Assembly (NCBI GenBank): GCA_029706075.1
Contig: JAINUG010000073.1
Span: 934,001-998,000, forward strand
DNA: 64,000 bases
Direction of reading: 5' to 3'
Origin: Aldrovandia affinis
Taxonomy: Eukaryota > Chordata > Actinopteri > Notacanthiformes > Halosauridae
The notes beneath the pieces were generated by a model. The model had not been told where the DNA came from. It saw only the letters and a list, made by a program, of their open reading frames with translations, and ran no database searches. The position numbers and the translations under genes were made by a program. This document shows, in pieces, positions 34,538 to 48,274 of the stretch (position 1 is the stretch's first letter; each line of letters starts with the position of its first letter).

Positions 34538-34812
34538 ATTACATTACATTACATTACATTACATTACAGGCATTTGGCAGACGCTCTTATCCAGAGCGAC
34601 GTACAACAAAGTGTTAACCGTAGTCATGAACAGTTTAGCTGAAAACCACCCTAGAGGGAAGTACAGTTCCAGGTGCTAGGAGCAACCACATAGTTAAACT
34701 AGGACCCTGTAGGTAAATCTGTAGCCACAATTCAAAGGTAGCAATAAAACAATCAGTGCGGAAAATAATGCCTAAGCCTAATACAATACATAAACAAGTA
34801 GACATGTGTAAT
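34538..34812 (-). mobile_element. LINE/SINE 3' element with UnaL2-type tail, copy 2
   Basis: Seven TTACA units, GACGCTCTTATCCAGAGCGA, then the same body as 29762-30060 with a few substitutions and small deletions. Confidence 0.78.
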
Positions 34813-34849
34813 ACTAAGCAGCTAAGTACTAAGTTAAGTTAAGTATATA

Positions 34850-34980
34850 AGTGTATGCACAATGCCTTCATCAAACCACATTCAAAGTACTATGTCCAGT
34901 TCTGGTCACCACACCACAAAACAGAGGCTCAGAGGAAGGCAACAAAACATGTCCCAGGTAAAAGGAAAAGTTACAAGAGG
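34850..34980 (+). mobile_element. CR1-like LINE RT scrap
   Basis: HNAFIKPHSKYYVQFWSPHH and RKATKHVPG match the RT C-terminal motif of the copy at 42350-42470. Very short and decayed. Confidence 0.55.
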
Positions 34981-35321
34981 AAACACACAGGGAATGATTT
35001 TAAGAGAACACAAATGAGGCATGCGCATGCCACTATCCTTCATGCTCTTCCCACTCATTGGTTTATCTATTTTCAAATATTATGAATGGGATCATTCTGG
35101 CATTCTAAAAATTGGAAGAAAATATAATGGACTCAAAGTTATTTAAAAACAAAAGATGAAAAAAACAAAACCTGTCTGAATCAGAAGCTTCTCATTTCAG
35201 CTAATGAGGAAAAACCATCATCAGGTGAGAAATTGTACTTAGTCATTATCAAGGGTGGCAAGGGAAGTCAACATTTGAGACTAGATCATTTTCTTTGACA
35301 GCCGTTAGTTGCTGAGTTAAT

Positions 35322-35322
<1 letters not shown>

Positions 35323-35362
<40 letters not shown>
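35323..35362. repeat. (GT)n microsatellite
   Basis: Pure GT run of about 40 bp. Confidence 0.93.
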
Positions 35363-35364
<2 letters not shown>

Positions 35365-35749
35365 ACACTGGCACAAATAAGAAAATGCGAGTGGTTCTGA
35401 AAATATAAACTCACCTCCTGGGCTTTATGTATTTAATTCCCAGGATGAGCCCCCAGAATTTGGCACAGATAAGACGCAAACGTATTGAAGTAGCATCGTG
35501 TGCTTTTTATCAGCATGCGAGCGTAAGTGGTACTCTACGAATAAGTGGTACAGGGCACACATGCTGAGTGAGCTTGTTTAACTGGGGTGAGGGAAAACTC
35601 TTTAAAAGGGTTTAATAAACTGGATTACGGGGGCTATTTCCAGACCCTAGCTTCAAACACCGCTGGATGCATTCTAGACGGCTGTCATTCAAACGGCCTG
35701 TCTGTGAGCGGAGCTCCCGATTGGCTTAGTTGATAAAAAGGAGCTTACC

Positions 35750-36085
35750 GAGCCTCGGGTGGGGTAGCAGTCGAAACATTCGCCCGGAATGCAAGTTTCC
35801 CACTGCAGCCACGGTTCGAAAACCCGGCTGCGCCAGACCGGCTCTGGACGGTGATTGGCTGTCCGCCCAGGGGGAAGGGGGGAGGGAGAGCCAGCACGAG
35901 CTCGCCGAGGAGTGGAAGGGCACCCCTAGAAAGTAGGTGGGCGAGTTCCGTCTCGGAGGAGGCGGATCATTGCTGACCTCGGGGAATAGCTTGTCCGTGG
36001 GGGAGGGCGAATCGAAAGAAATAGAGGGTATAATTGGACGCTAAATTAGGAGAAAAACGGGTAAAAAATCTGAAACAAATGTTAA
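35750..36085 (+). mobile_element. tRNA-derived SINE (family C)
   Basis: TGGCTGTCCGCCCAGGGGGA, CGAGCTCGCCGAGGAG, CTCGGAGGAGGCGGATCATT and a GAGAAAAACGGG end are shared with 63315-63672 and, on minus, with 50950, 52785 and 59918. Confidence 0.75.
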
Positions 36086-39000
36086 AAACATAGGAGCTTT
36101 AATAGGAGCCACAGCACACATTGAGTCTTATAGCCTATCCGTCGCAGCTCAGAGTCTGTTAGGTTAAGGTCATCCGTCGACGATGAGCGGCAGTGAGCGG
36201 CAGTCTGCAGCAGAGAGACGCAGTTGGCCCTGTCCCGCCGGGGGTGGGGTTGGGTCAAGTCAGTCAGGATTCTGACATTCATCTGCTGCCAGCAGTGACA
36301 GACATGCTGCTCCCCTGAGTGACAGTAGCTCTTCGCCGAAAGAGCAGAGAACAGTTTACGATTCCAAATGGGAGGGGAAAAAAAGTAGGGCATGAAAGTG
36401 ACGTTCATGTTCCTATCTCGTTTGCGATTTTTCTGTAACGCAGTATAGCGCGGATTTATACATTCGAGGTGACTGTGGAATATAAGTGCAGGAAACATGA
36501 CTTATTACTCATAGCAGTCACCGTCAATATTTCTCCAGTGGTAGAGGCTGACACTGTTCTTGTAGGCCTCCGATTCCTAAACACTGGTGAACAGGGCTTT
36601 TGTGTTAGCCTTACCTTGGCCACTGTCAGAACTGCCTTCCTTTTATTTTTCCATGTATTTAAGGTGATTCAACAAACTGAAATGCAATGGTAAAAATGCC
36701 ATCTGCTCTGTGGTCAGGATTTTGTCTATTTGATAGGAGTAGATTGTTCTATCAAAGGTGATGCCAGAAAGCCATGTGTATCTAAAAAATCTTCTTAGAA
36801 ACTGCCTGCAACTCAATCATTGCTGTGATGCAGCGATTGGCTGAACAGGCAACCACCTGCAAAACTGAACTTGTAAACAGGCACAGCACAGCGCATGAAA
36901 AACATGGCAACTGTGGACTGCTTACGTTAAACCGTGGAACCAATTATATCTTATTAAGGAGACAAGTACAAAACATAGACCTACAATTTAAATAATTGTT
37001 ATATATGATTTTATTCAATTGATTTTGCTTTTATTTTTGGTTTTGTTTCATGTGAAACTAGATAAGATTACAATGATGATGAGTATGATATATGATAAAA
37101 TCATGATAAAATCATCACAAAATCATGTATTGTGGCATTTCTAAGACCTTAGCAGAAAAAGATTCATAAGAAAAAAATGTTTTTAATTAAATTAAAACGG
37201 TTGACTTTCCCTTATTCCCAACACTATAACTTATTATATATCTATTTTTCACATACAGTCAATTTATACATCTGTATAGGCACTGAAGACTGAATACTGG
37301 GCAATTGAGTGTACCACCCAGGATCCAAGCCTGCAACATTTTTCACTGGTTACAGGACATGGTTTGAATGAGTGTACCATTAGCAATTAACAATTTGGTC
37401 AAATGTATGATCTATCTTGTATGTATCTATGTATGATATCTACTTCCAGACCTAACTGAAATCACTAAAAACATACATTGTACATTTTAAGTCTGGGTCT
37501 CTCATTGCATAAATGTATACATTTCTGGCAGACGTTAATTTGACTCTTGTACTGAAATTTGTGTAGATTATGAAATGTAATCAACTTGAACGAACTAAAT
37601 TCACGCAAATTAATTATAAAGAAATCCCCTTTATTTCCATCCGTTTGTTTACAAGTAGAAAAACGTCTAGACGAGAGTTCTGTACATACTGTGCCATTTG
37701 CCGAATGTATTTCGGATGGCTCTGCTATAGAAGTTTCGGATCACCGTGATTTGGAGGGGCCATGTGTTTTTGCCTGAAACGGATAGTGACTGACATTTAA
37801 GTCTGCCTAACCTTTAAATGTCAAAATAACGAACTGTCTATTGGCCGCCCGTCTTACAAAGGTACTTTTTAAGGTAAAATTTTGACAAAACATCTACTTC
37901 CTCCCATTGGGGATAATATTGTCCTGTGGCAAGACAAAAAAAAGATAGGTCGCTTTTGGAAGTGTCACCTTTAAAGCAGTCAGCACACACTGTATCTAGT
38001 GTAACATTGTACAGTATATGGTGAGAATGAAGTGGACAAAACGATGGGCTTGTAATGCGTTGCTGATCATATTGATTGTTACCAATATTCACTGCGTAAC
38101 TGAAGTGTTCTCAGTTCAAGCAGCTATTTGGTTGAGATGATGTACGGTATATTACAGATCCTGCAATATTTTAATAATCATTCATGATTTCACTATCAAC
38201 CTTAAAGGAGATCCTTGTACATCAGCTAATTTAAAACTGTTACTCCAGTGCTATCTGTAGAAGATATCTGATGGCTAACTAGTTCAAAAGAAACTTGCCG
38301 TTGAACGACTGAGGCAAACAAGATGGGCTCAACTTAGCTCAGAAAGAGGTTTCTTTCCGACCAAAAGCTGTATGTCAAATTTTGTCTGTTTTTAATATTG
38401 TACAGCAAAATGTTGATGCTTTGTCAAATGTTATTACTCCATTTTAACGGCTCAGTGTAGGACATGTCTTCAGAACAGAGACGTCTCACCCTGAACCTGC
38501 TTGCCATCTGAATGAGTCAATACGTGTCTTTGCGGTTTGTCAAAAGATTCCACATACTAGAGAACAAAGTGCAATATAGCAAGAGAGACCAGAGCCTTGT
38601 AATAGTTGCATGATCAATTCATTCACTAAGGGGGAAAAAACTATCAAGACAATCTATTTGCTTCCTTTGCTTAAGGAATCATCAAATATAATTTCTTCAA
38701 TCTATGCTGAATTCCTGTTTAATTAGTTTTTCTGCATTTTTCTTTTAAAACAGGCATGAAACGTTTTCTCTGAAAATCTATTACATCTTCCACGGAAAAC
38801 AAAAGTGCCAATACTCAATGCCATTGTTTTTTTATTTTTATGTACTGGATAAATAATCAGGTGAATGGTAAAAAAAATATGCCCTCAATTACAGGTAAAA
38901 CTTTCAAATCCTCATCGTAGTATACCTTATCTATCAACACAAAGCACCTCATTTTCAAAAGAATCATCAAGTGAATAATCATTTTCTTTTCTTTTTTTGG

Positions 39001-39689
39001 TGAGCAGCCATTCATGAGGGCAGGACCTCTGACTATGAGTTTTCACTTATATTCCACAGTGTCTGTGTGGGCAGAGAAGCCGTGTTAGTAATAGCTTCAA
39101 ATAAGAATGTTGATACTGCACATTCATTTCTACTGCTCGGCCCATAAGTCACATAAAATATAAATATCAGAAGTGCAATATTACTGATGCATGAACATGT
39201 GGTGACTTAACGGGTAGGGGGTTATCTGGACAGTAATTGTTATGTAGTTTTAGGTTATATATAATTACTGTATTTCATGTATTTGATTGTGAAATCCCTT
39301 ATCTACAGTAAATGACAGAAATTCAAATGAAATGAAATATTTATCAATTAAATTTATTACAATTATTACAATTATGATAAACAGGTACAAAATGATTCTG
39401 GATATCACAGGAGACCAAAAGACACACTTTTAAGTAACACTATCAATTTGTTGAGTGAGATGGCAGCAGAGAACATTAAGCATTGAATCAATATTTATCC
39501 TTAACTCTGACTTAAAAATATATACCGTGTTCGGTTTTTCTCTCTCACAAATTTCAGCAGTTGTCAATATTAACGCTCACATTTAATGTGGTCAAAGTAA
39601 AGGACAAATATTGGATCCAGGCCTAAAGTAAAGACTAAGAGAAATAACGGCTAAAACTAAATGTGCACTTTTTAAAGTGTTTATAATAA
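36086..39689. other. Intergenic desert, nothing recognised
   Basis: About 3.6 kb of mostly AT-rich sequence. The frames at 36082 and 37586 show no domain or homologue I recognise. Confidence 0.45.
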
Positions 39690-41030
39690 TGTAATAATAA
39701 TAATATAACAAACTTGAATTGTACAGCACCTTTCAAACAGTACAGTACAAAGTGCTTTACATGAAATCAGAAATTAAGATAATTAAGTAAAACATCAAAC
39801 AAGGAAAGAGATCAAAGAAGAAGCAAAAGAACAGTGAAATACAACAGAGGTTGGAATGGAATGGGAAAAAACACATTGAATGAATAAAATAAAACAATAA
39901 TAATTGAAGACATATTAAATATATATATATATATATATTTGCAGGGTGGCTAGCATGGGGGAAATATGGCTTCTCATTTGTTCCTAGTGAGAAGCTTGCA
40001 GCAGAATTTATAAGTAACTGTAGGTGAGAGTGTTTTCTGGTTTAGCCAAGAATACAGCAAATTACAATAATTCAGTGCTGAATAAATAAAAGCACGAATA
40101 ACGTTCTCTAGATCAGCGGATGAGAGGAATGATCTAAATCTGAACATGTTCCTTAACTGGAAAAAGCAAGATTGCACCCGTTCTCTTTGTGTGTTGTTCA
40201 AGATTTAGCTTTGTATCAAAGATGACCCCCAGAATTAAACAGAGATTTCACATTAGAAATTAGAGACCCAATACCGACTTTAATCTTTTCTGTAGCAGGT
40301 ACAGGACCAATAATTCAAACTTCTGACTTTGTCTGTAGGTTCTGGGACATCGTAACATGTGATGTCGTCCAGTGTCATGGCCAATTTGCTCAAATCATCT
40401 GGATTAATGGATAGGTGCGTGTCATCATAACAATGGAAATCGATATTATGCCGACTAATAATTTGACCAAGGGGGAGAATATAGATAGGAAAGAGGATCG
40501 GGCCTAAGATCAATACTTGAAGCACGCCGCATGTAATTTGTGTCGAGGAGGAAGTAAAGTTACCAACGGCAACTGAGAAAGCCTATCGACCAAATAAGAC
40601 CCAAACCAATTTAGAGTTGTGTGAGTAGGACCAACATTGTGTTAGACGCTCAATTAAAATTACATGGTCTACAGTTTCAAAGGCTGTGCTAAGGTCACAG
40701 AGAACTGGAATGGAGCACTCACCGGCCTCTGCAGTTAAAAGGTCACTCATAACTTTGAGTAATGCAGTCTTAGTGCTATGGAGCGATCAGCCTGACATTT
40801 CTCAAAAAGCTAGTTTCTACTCATCTATCAATTGCTTTGAGACCAGGAAGGAAACTTTGAGATTGATCTGTATTTATTTAGTGCAGAAGGATTGAAGTTG
40901 GATTTCTTCAGAAGTGTGTGAACCATTGCACATTTAAAGTAGGAAGGAACAATGCCAGGAGCCAGATAATTGTTTATGGTACTAAGAATGCTAGGGAGGA
41001 TGTTATACAAAACCTAATTTAGGAGCCTTG
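39690..41030 (-). mobile_element. Degenerate L2/Rex1-like LINE
   Basis: On minus: GIVPSYFKCAMVHTLLKKSN (near 40950), LGPILFPIYILPLGQIISRH and FHCYDDTHLSI (near 40450), then FFQLRNMFRFRSFL (near 40150), in broken frames. The catalytic YADD box has lost its alanine. The 3' end has TACAGCACCTTTCAAAC and (TTA)n near 39700. Confidence 0.82.
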
Positions 41031-41039
41031 TAGGTATAG

Positions 41040-42865
41040 GGCCTTAATATAGGAGTATGCTATAGACCTCCAGCTTCAGACAGTAACATAAATACTATGC
41101 TCTTTGGTAACATAAAACAAACCTGTGCTGAAGGAGAGATGTTAATAATGGGCGACTTCAATTACCCCTCTACCAATTGGGCAGTAGTGACAGGTCAGGG
41201 TAAATGTGAAGAGGAGTTTTTAGATATGGTCAATGACTGCTTTTTCGTACAGTCTGTTACTCAGCCTACGAGAGGGAAATCAACACTGGATCTGGTTTTG
41301 TGTAACAATCCTGACAGAATTTGCAGCACAGAGGTAGGAGAACCACTAGGGACAAGTGATCACAGTGCAGTTACTTTTGATATTTTTTGGCAAGTGAAGA
41401 CAGCCCCCTCTAACTCCAGAATTGATCATTTCAGACGAGCTGACTTTAATAAAATGAGAGAGAATTTAAGCAATATAGGTAAAACCTCTAGATTGCAGAA
41501 CTGTGAATGAAAAATGGACTATATTTAAAAGGGTTATAGTAGATGTACAGTGTAAATTCATCCCAAAAGTAAGGAAAAATATGATGTGGATGACTAAATC
41601 TTTATGGGAGATTTTGAGGCAAAAGAAGCGACTGTACACAGTATATAAAAAGGAAAACTCAGAGAGAAACAAGTTAGATTATTGTAATATAAAAGGCGGT
41701 TTGAAATTCAAATTTTCCAAGGCTAACGCTAAAAAGGAAATAAGAGCAGCTAAAAGGGCACACTAAACAGTTACTTTGTTGAATACTAGAGAAAGAGTAA
41801 TGTAGTAGGTTTTGGGGCCGTACAAAAATACTAAAACTTAAGACAAATAAGGAGCAGGCCCTGATGGGTGCTGTGGGCAGTGGTGTCCATAAACACTGGG
41901 AAATACCAGATGACTGGAAGCTGGGACCTCTGCTCTTCCCTATTTACATAAAATGATCTTGATATGGATGTTAGTAGCAAAATAGTTAAATTTGCAGATG
42001 ATACTAAACTTGGGAGTTCAGCTAACAGTTTGGAATTGACTAAAGTAATCCAAGTTGATTTAAACAAAATCCAAGAATGGGCAGATACGTGGCAGATGAC
42101 ATTCAATATTGCTAAATGTAATGGATGTTATGCATTTGCAGGAAATAAAACATAAGACAGTAAGTATTTTTGTTGGAGGAGGAGAAAAATGTGTAGGTGT
42201 TCAATCAGAAAAAGACTTAGGAATTGTAGTTGATCAAAGTCTATCTGCATCAAAGCAGTGTGTTACAGCAGTGAAAAGGGCCAACAGGATGCTGGGATAC
42301 ATAGCAAAAAGTATTGAGTATAAATCAAAGGAGATTATATTAATGTTATATAATGCCTTTGTCAGACCTCACTTAGAATACTGTGTGCAGTTCTGGGCAC
42401 TGCAATACAAGAAAGATATAGAAGCTCTTGAAAAAGTTCAAAGAAGGGCAACTAAATTGATACCTGGTATGAAAGATAAAAGTTATGAGGATAGACTTAA
42501 GGCACTCAATCTATTTAAGCTCAGCAAACGGAGACTTAGGGGGGATTTGATTGAGGTTTTTAAATTCCTAAAAGGGAAGTGAACTACCAAAGATTTTTAA
42601 AGATAAGTGGGGTCAGCAGAACAAGAGGCCGCAGGTGGAAATTAGCTCAAGGCAAATTCCGCACAGATATTAGGAAGTTTTTCTTTACACAGAAAGTTGT
42701 CAATTCCTGGAACAGCTTGCCAGGTCGGGTAGTAGAGGCGGAAACACTTGGGCTGTTCAAGTCCAGGCTAGTTGGAGCACTAGATATTCTTTAGATTAGG
42801 ACATGATGAACCTAGATGGGCTGAATGGCCCGTTCTCATCATTATGTATTCTTATGTTCTTATGA
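41040..42865 (+). mobile_element. CR1-like LINE with internal deletion
   Basis: 5' part encodes an AP endonuclease: LIMGDFNYPSTNWAV, STLDLVLCN and GTSDHSAVTF (41097-41460). It then jumps to the end of the reverse transcriptase: KFADDTKLG (41990), VRPHLEYCVQFW (42360) and YEDRLKALNLFKLSKRRLRG (42490), then the 3' UTR and ATTCTTATGTTCTTATG. Most of the RT palm and several frames are lost. It cannot be autonomous. Confidence 0.88.
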
Positions 42866-43639
42866 TTTCAACAGAGCAGGTAGAGGATTTCATATGAGAA
42901 TCTAAAAGATCAATAACAAACATAGGATCGAATGATTGCAGGATAGCACTATTCTGGCAAGCATCAGTCATGTCATGGGAACGCACAGAAATCACAGTTC
43001 TAATACTATCAATCTTACATGTGAAAAACAATGAATAAAAACTCTTCATATTTCTCAGTTGATGATTCCAAGGTTGCAGCTAGAGGAATTCAAATCATAG
43101 TCAACTGTATTAAAGAGAATTCAGAGCTGTGGTGGTTCTTAGAAAATTCAGTCAGAAAAATATATCACCCCTGCATCTTTAACTGCCTGATTAAACCCTG
43201 ATCATCAGATCTTTCAACATGTCATATGAGACTTATGGTGTGGACACCTTCCAATTCTCATTCAGCCCTTTTACACTCTTTCTTTAAAGCTTGTACATAT
43301 ATAATCATTCATCCATGGCATATAGGTTTATGATGCATTGTTTTTCAAATGATTTTACAAGCAGTCAATTTATGCTTGTAAAAACATGCATTCCACCAGA
43401 AGAGATATTTAATCCGAGAACAATCTCTAATATGAGTCACATGGGCTGAACATGAGCAAATTCAAGAAAATCGCTACTTTCACATCTGTACAAATGACAA
43501 CACTTCAAAGTGTGGTGCAAGTGATTGACACTGAGTCACCGCACTTGGGAAACCGTACGAGAGGTAAAAGTTAAGACAAGAAACGTCGGTGAGCAAGAGG
43601 GGGAACAGGAGCTGTGAGATGATGCAAGCAGAGAGAGAT

Positions 43640-43640
<1 letters not shown>
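42866..43640. other. Intergenic, nothing recognised
   Basis: AT-rich sequence between the LINE end and the (GA)n repeat. Confidence 0.45.

Positions 43641-43700
<60 letters not shown>
43641..43700. repeat. (GA)n microsatellite
   Basis: About 60 bp GA run ending in A8. Confidence 0.95.
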
Positions 43701-43704
<4 letters not shown>

Positions 43705-44100
43705 AAAATTCCCAGCTATTCATTTCAAGCTTGCGCTGAAGGGAGGGGGGGCTGGTGGTGGGGTAAGCAGACACGCAGACGTGAAAGAGTTAACCAGAAA
43801 CGGCGGTGGCACGTCATTCCAGCCAAACGGTCGACTGCCGGTTTGAGTCACGGGCATGGGAGTTGATCCCCTGCTGATTAGCAGCTGGAGGGCGTCCACT
43901 TCTGTGCCTCGCTGGTCACTGTGTTCCTGTGATGAAGTGTGCTGAGGCTGGCGTCAGAACTGACCATTAGCCCAGCCGCCCAACCAGCCCCACCCCCACC
44001 CAAGCAGAGTAGAGCATGCGCAGCCAACCACCCGCCTGCTCATTTTCCACCGCAATCCGCCAGCTAAGCCACTTTCAGCCACTGAGCTAGAGGTTAGAGG

Positions 44101-44262
44101 TGGTTCTGTGTGGCTCAGTTAGTAAGAGCAGAGTGTTGGCAACGCTTAGGTTGTGGGTTCAGTTCCCGCTGAGACCACATGTACTGAAAAATGTATGCAT
44201 TCACCACTGTAAGTTGCTTTGGATAAAAAGCGTCTGCTAAATGGCATACATTATTATTATAT
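44101..44262 (+). mobile_element. Full-length family A SINE
   Basis: TGGTTCTGTGTGGCTCAGTT head, B-box GGTTCAGTTCC, CACATGTACTGAAAAATGTA, then GCTTTGGATAAAAAGCGTCT tail and (TTA)n. Confidence 0.9.
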
Positions 44263-44637
44263 TAGGACTGCCTAGCTGGTACAGGCAGCCTGCAGGTGCC
44301 CCAATCTACCAGAGGAGTCGCTAGTGAGCAATGCCCGCATGCTCTCCGCATAGTCATTCGTGTGGAACGTTTGGCTGCGCTGTGAACTCCCATTGTAACG
44401 TGACTGAAAACAAAACATACATGCACATATTCCCTTGATTCATACCAGACATGGCTCGTTTAAAACTCCTGACGACTTGTTAAATCAGGCTTGTGAAGTG
44501 GTTTGCCACTTTATCTAGCACAGCTTTACGCCTTAGCTGTGTGCATTTTCCTTGTTTGTTAGAAGACGATGAGTTATTACGTGCAAACTTGGTTGTTGAT
44601 CGTTCGTGTAGTCACAGCGGCTAGTATTATTCTAGAC

Positions 44638-45088
44638 CAGGGGTCACCAACCTTTTTGAAACTGAGAGCTACTTCATGGGTACTGAGTCATACGAAGGGC
44701 TACCAGTTTGATACACTCTTCTGAAATAACTAATTTGCTCAGTTTGCCTTTAGTTATATATTATTATTAATGATAAATGATACTCATCTATGTGAAGACA
44801 CTGATCACGTTACTGATTTCTCACAATAATTATCAACAATGACTTAACAAGGTGGGAAACAGATAATATCAATATTCAACACTTTATTTCTATTAATCTC
44901 AGCAATTGTTTAAATTTTCAGATGATCACTTCTACTACATTTCATAGGAAAAATGTCCCATTTTCACTAGCCACTGACAAACCCTTTTAACACATTTTTT
45001 ATAACAGGCCTGCGGGCGACTCATGTGGTCCTTGGGGGCAACCTGGTGCCCGTAAACACCATCGTAGGCACCGTGTTGGTGAACCCTG
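44638..45088. mobile_element. hAT-type non-autonomous element, 8-bp TSD
   Basis: Left end CAGGGGTCACCAACCTTTTT, right end TTGGTGAACCCTG. TSD TTCTAGAC / TTCGAGAC (one substitution) at 44630-44637 and 45089-45096. 451 bp. Confidence 0.87.
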
Positions 45089-45096
45089 TTCGAGAC

Positions 45097-47224
45097 TCAG
45101 TTATGATAGTTTAGCAGTCAAATATCTATACGAATTATCCTGTTTTATCATGTGCTATTTTAAACAAACAGGTTAAGTATCATTATCCGGTTTAGTGTTG
45201 TCATCACACTTAACTAGTTACGAACATTCGGCCCACACCACCTCCACATTCGGAATTACGTCCTTGCTGTTGTCTGCTGGTTTTCGAGCGGTGCCAACGT
45301 GTTGAATGTGTTTGCGTATTTTAGAGCGGCGTCAAAGTCTTGAATGTGTTTTCATTACAAATAATTCTTTAAAAAATGATTTAGGGGAAACAAATAGGTA
45401 AAAAGAACACGCAATAGATTATTTTGTGTTGAGTTGGCTCTTCTCTTACCAGGAAAGAAGAGCATTTTGTTTGTGACATTCATCATCGACGTGCGAGCAC
45501 AAACTTTCCGTGACGTAGGAAACCTGGCTTTCGGTGAAAGCGGCAGACCCTTTCCCCTTTGCTTGCACTCATAAACAAACTCTCCTTATTATCTGTCAGT
45601 GTGGGTTCGCAGACTGTATGTCTTTTAAGTAGCCTATGCAAAAAGCAAGTTGTGCCTGTATCACTCAAAAGTGCTCAATAAGTGTTGCGGAAATGCAACT
45701 TGCGCCACCATCACGCTACCAGATGACAAAAACATTGTCCACATTTTAGATCTCTTTTCTATTTTTAATTTGGTTAAAATTGTGCAAGAAATTTCCATTG
45801 CATAGTTTGTTTTTCCAATTATTTTATGTTATTGTTATTTTTTAATCAATTTTGTTCTAATACAAGCTACACAGCTATTCATACCGCCAAGCACGTGGTC
45901 TTGGGAAACAATTTTGCAAGCGGGCCTTCTGCCATCAATAAAATGCAGTCACTGCAATATGCAACAATAAACAAGAAGTCAACTGTTCCACAGCCCAATT
46001 CTGCAGAAGTGAAATAGCGATAGTTTCCGTCATCAATAAATACCTGGTTCTTCTTTCACAATAACCCTGATCTTGGTTACCTAATTTGGATTCCTGTGTA
46101 AACAGGTTTCAGTCTTGCAACAGTTCCAAGTATTTTACTTAATAGTTCCAGAGAAAAGCCGGGAGGAGGAAATCGTGACACATCCCAAAAAGAATGAAAG
46201 AATGAAAACACTGAAGTGTAAAAATCTCATTGTAGGCTATGAAGACACCGAAATCGTTCAGACAAAATATCCAATTGTGTAACTGTAGTTGGTATTGCGG
46301 TTTCGAAGCAAACAGCCGGAAAATATGACAAAAGGGAAAATATGACAAAATAGAACAGCAGGCTAGAAAATTATAAACATTAAAATTGAGAAATTAAGTA
46401 ATGGAGAGGACGCGACAGGAGGGGGAGGGGCACGGGGGAACACAAATAATCTCACTTTTCTTTAGAAACTGAAACCAAGGTGAACATAACAAAAATCCCC
46501 AGCCGTTATCTCACTGACGTTCATATTCCAGGAAACGGCCTGCCTATTGAGCTTGTACAAAACGGTCGAGGTTTGGGTACGTCTGAGACTAAAACTGATA
46601 CTCTTAACTGTAAAAAACCCCAAAACGTTTAAAACCGTCATCTTTCCCAGCTGTGTTCTCAGTAGTTTCTACAAATTTGACATGTCTTTGTATTAGGGAG
46701 GGCCGTCTTCAGGTTGATGCCAAAAACACGTCTAGCCTTAAATGTATAGATTCGCTAGGACTCAATTTTAAACGTCGGCTTTAAAGAAGTTCAGTAAGGT
46801 TTTCTTGATGTACACAAATCAGTTTTACAGGGTACATATGAAATAGACGGGAGCACAGCCCTATGTTCCTAAATATGTATAATGTTCCTTGTTCTTAAAT
46901 AAAGAAACCAAGATGATCACTATTACTGCAGCAATACGACGGGGGTCTTTTTTTTTCTTTTTTTTTGCGGGGGGGGGCAACAACACGTTATGTGCATTAG
47001 GGAATGGCCATACCTGTGCTGTGGGGATGTAGGCCTGAGGGAACATAGGGATGACCCCAAATAGACACTCCAGGTTCAAATGTTTTGTCACTTTTTCCTA
47101 CTAAAAACTGTCACTTGTATAAGCGTAATTACTGTTGTGGTCTGACAGGTCACCACCAGTTGCGCGAGCTTTCAATATGGTTATCTGCAAAATACCTGCA
47201 TTTAAAGGCAATAATGCAGTACTT
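45097..47224. other. Intergenic desert, nothing recognised
   Basis: About 2.1 kb with a T/C/G homopolymer patch at about 46948-46978. No gene signal. Confidence 0.45.
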
Positions 47225-47390
47225 GTGGTTCTGTGTGGCTCAGTAGGTGGAGTGGGGCGCTAACAACGCTTAGGTTGTGGGTTCGATTCCCATTGGGACC
47301 ACATATACTGAAAAATGTATGTATTCACTACTGTAAGTCTCTTTGGATAAAAACGTCTGCTAAATGACATATATTATTAAATATTATTAC
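47225..47390 (+). mobile_element. Full-length family A SINE
   Basis: GGTTCTGTGTGGCTCAGTAG head, B-box GGTTCGATTCC, tail TCTTTGGATAAAAACGTCTG, (TTA)n end. Confidence 0.9.
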
Positions 47391-47544
47391 TTGGAGCGCC
47401 TGGACTCCTCACGTCATGTCACCACCTGAAACCAGCGATTCAGAAGTTTCCAGAAGGCTGGTGAGTAGGTAGGTTTGTTCTGGCTTAATATTCTAAACAA
47501 CCATACACACTAATGCTGGTACACTCCTATATCATTTTAAATGT

Positions 47545-47665
47545 TTTTATTTATTTATTTATTTATTTTACAGGGACAGTGCTCATTGATAATATTTCTG
47601 TAAATGTGCCAGAGTTAGCCAAGGAGGCTAATTTTCATATCAGCAAAACCTTTTCACCAACAATA
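47545..47665 (+). mobile_element. Fish interspersed-repeat fragment
   Basis: (TTTA)n then ACAGGGACAGTGCTCATTGA and TGTGCCAGAGTTAGCCAAGG, a motif I recognise as a common teleost repeat. The class is uncertain. Confidence 0.4.
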
Positions 47666-47828
47666 CATGGGCAATCTGCAGCCGGACGCCACAACTTTAT
47701 GTCAAAATGTCAAATAAATAAATGATTGGGTTAATTCAATAGTTAAGAACAGAAGCTGGCACAGAATCCAGAGAAAAAAATCAGCCCCTTGTTGTGTAAA
47801 GCTTGCTCAGTTTTCAGTGCGTCTAAAC

Positions 47829-48021
47829 CAGGAGTCCCAGAGGCCAGACTCTTATATTTTTAGTGTTTCAGCATTTAAGTGATTCATTCAAGTCATTGAC
47901 TGGCTAAAAACAAAAGTGCAGACACCTTGTTTCCAAGGCCTAAATTGGCCACCGATTGAAAGGAAACCACAAAAACCTGCAGACACTGCAGCAACTCCAG
48001 CACTCGATTTTGACACCCCTG
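47829..48021. mobile_element. hAT-type MITE, 8-bp TSD
   Basis: Left CAGGAGTCCCAGAGG, right TTTTGACACCCCTG, TSD GTCTAAAC at 47821-47828 and 48022-48029. The interior has the common teleost CCTGCAGACACTGCAG. Confidence 0.88.
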
Positions 48022-48274
48022 GTCTAAACAAACCAGAAGGTACACTGCCCCCTTGTGTCTCAGGGAATTCATTGCAATCATGACCACGAGTGTTATGATC
48101 TGTGTACGCAGGCAATCAACTATGACCTCCTCTTCGAGCTGAAAGTGAACTTCCACTATAAGCAATATGTAGTCACTCATTTCTGCAAAAGGGGAACAAT
48201 CCAGACTTCGCTGTGGGTGGGGAAAATGTGTTTGAAATAAAACGATTAAAGTTTTTCTCACTTTTAAATTCCTT

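Noticed and set aside
37586-37777. 63-residue open frame with balanced composition
   Set aside because: No homologue recognised and no exon signals; length is expected by chance.
44101-44175. tRNA genes at 263, 44101, 47225 and 63110
   Set aside because: These are SINE heads: acceptor stems do not pair fully and each is fused to a SINE body and stem-loop tail.
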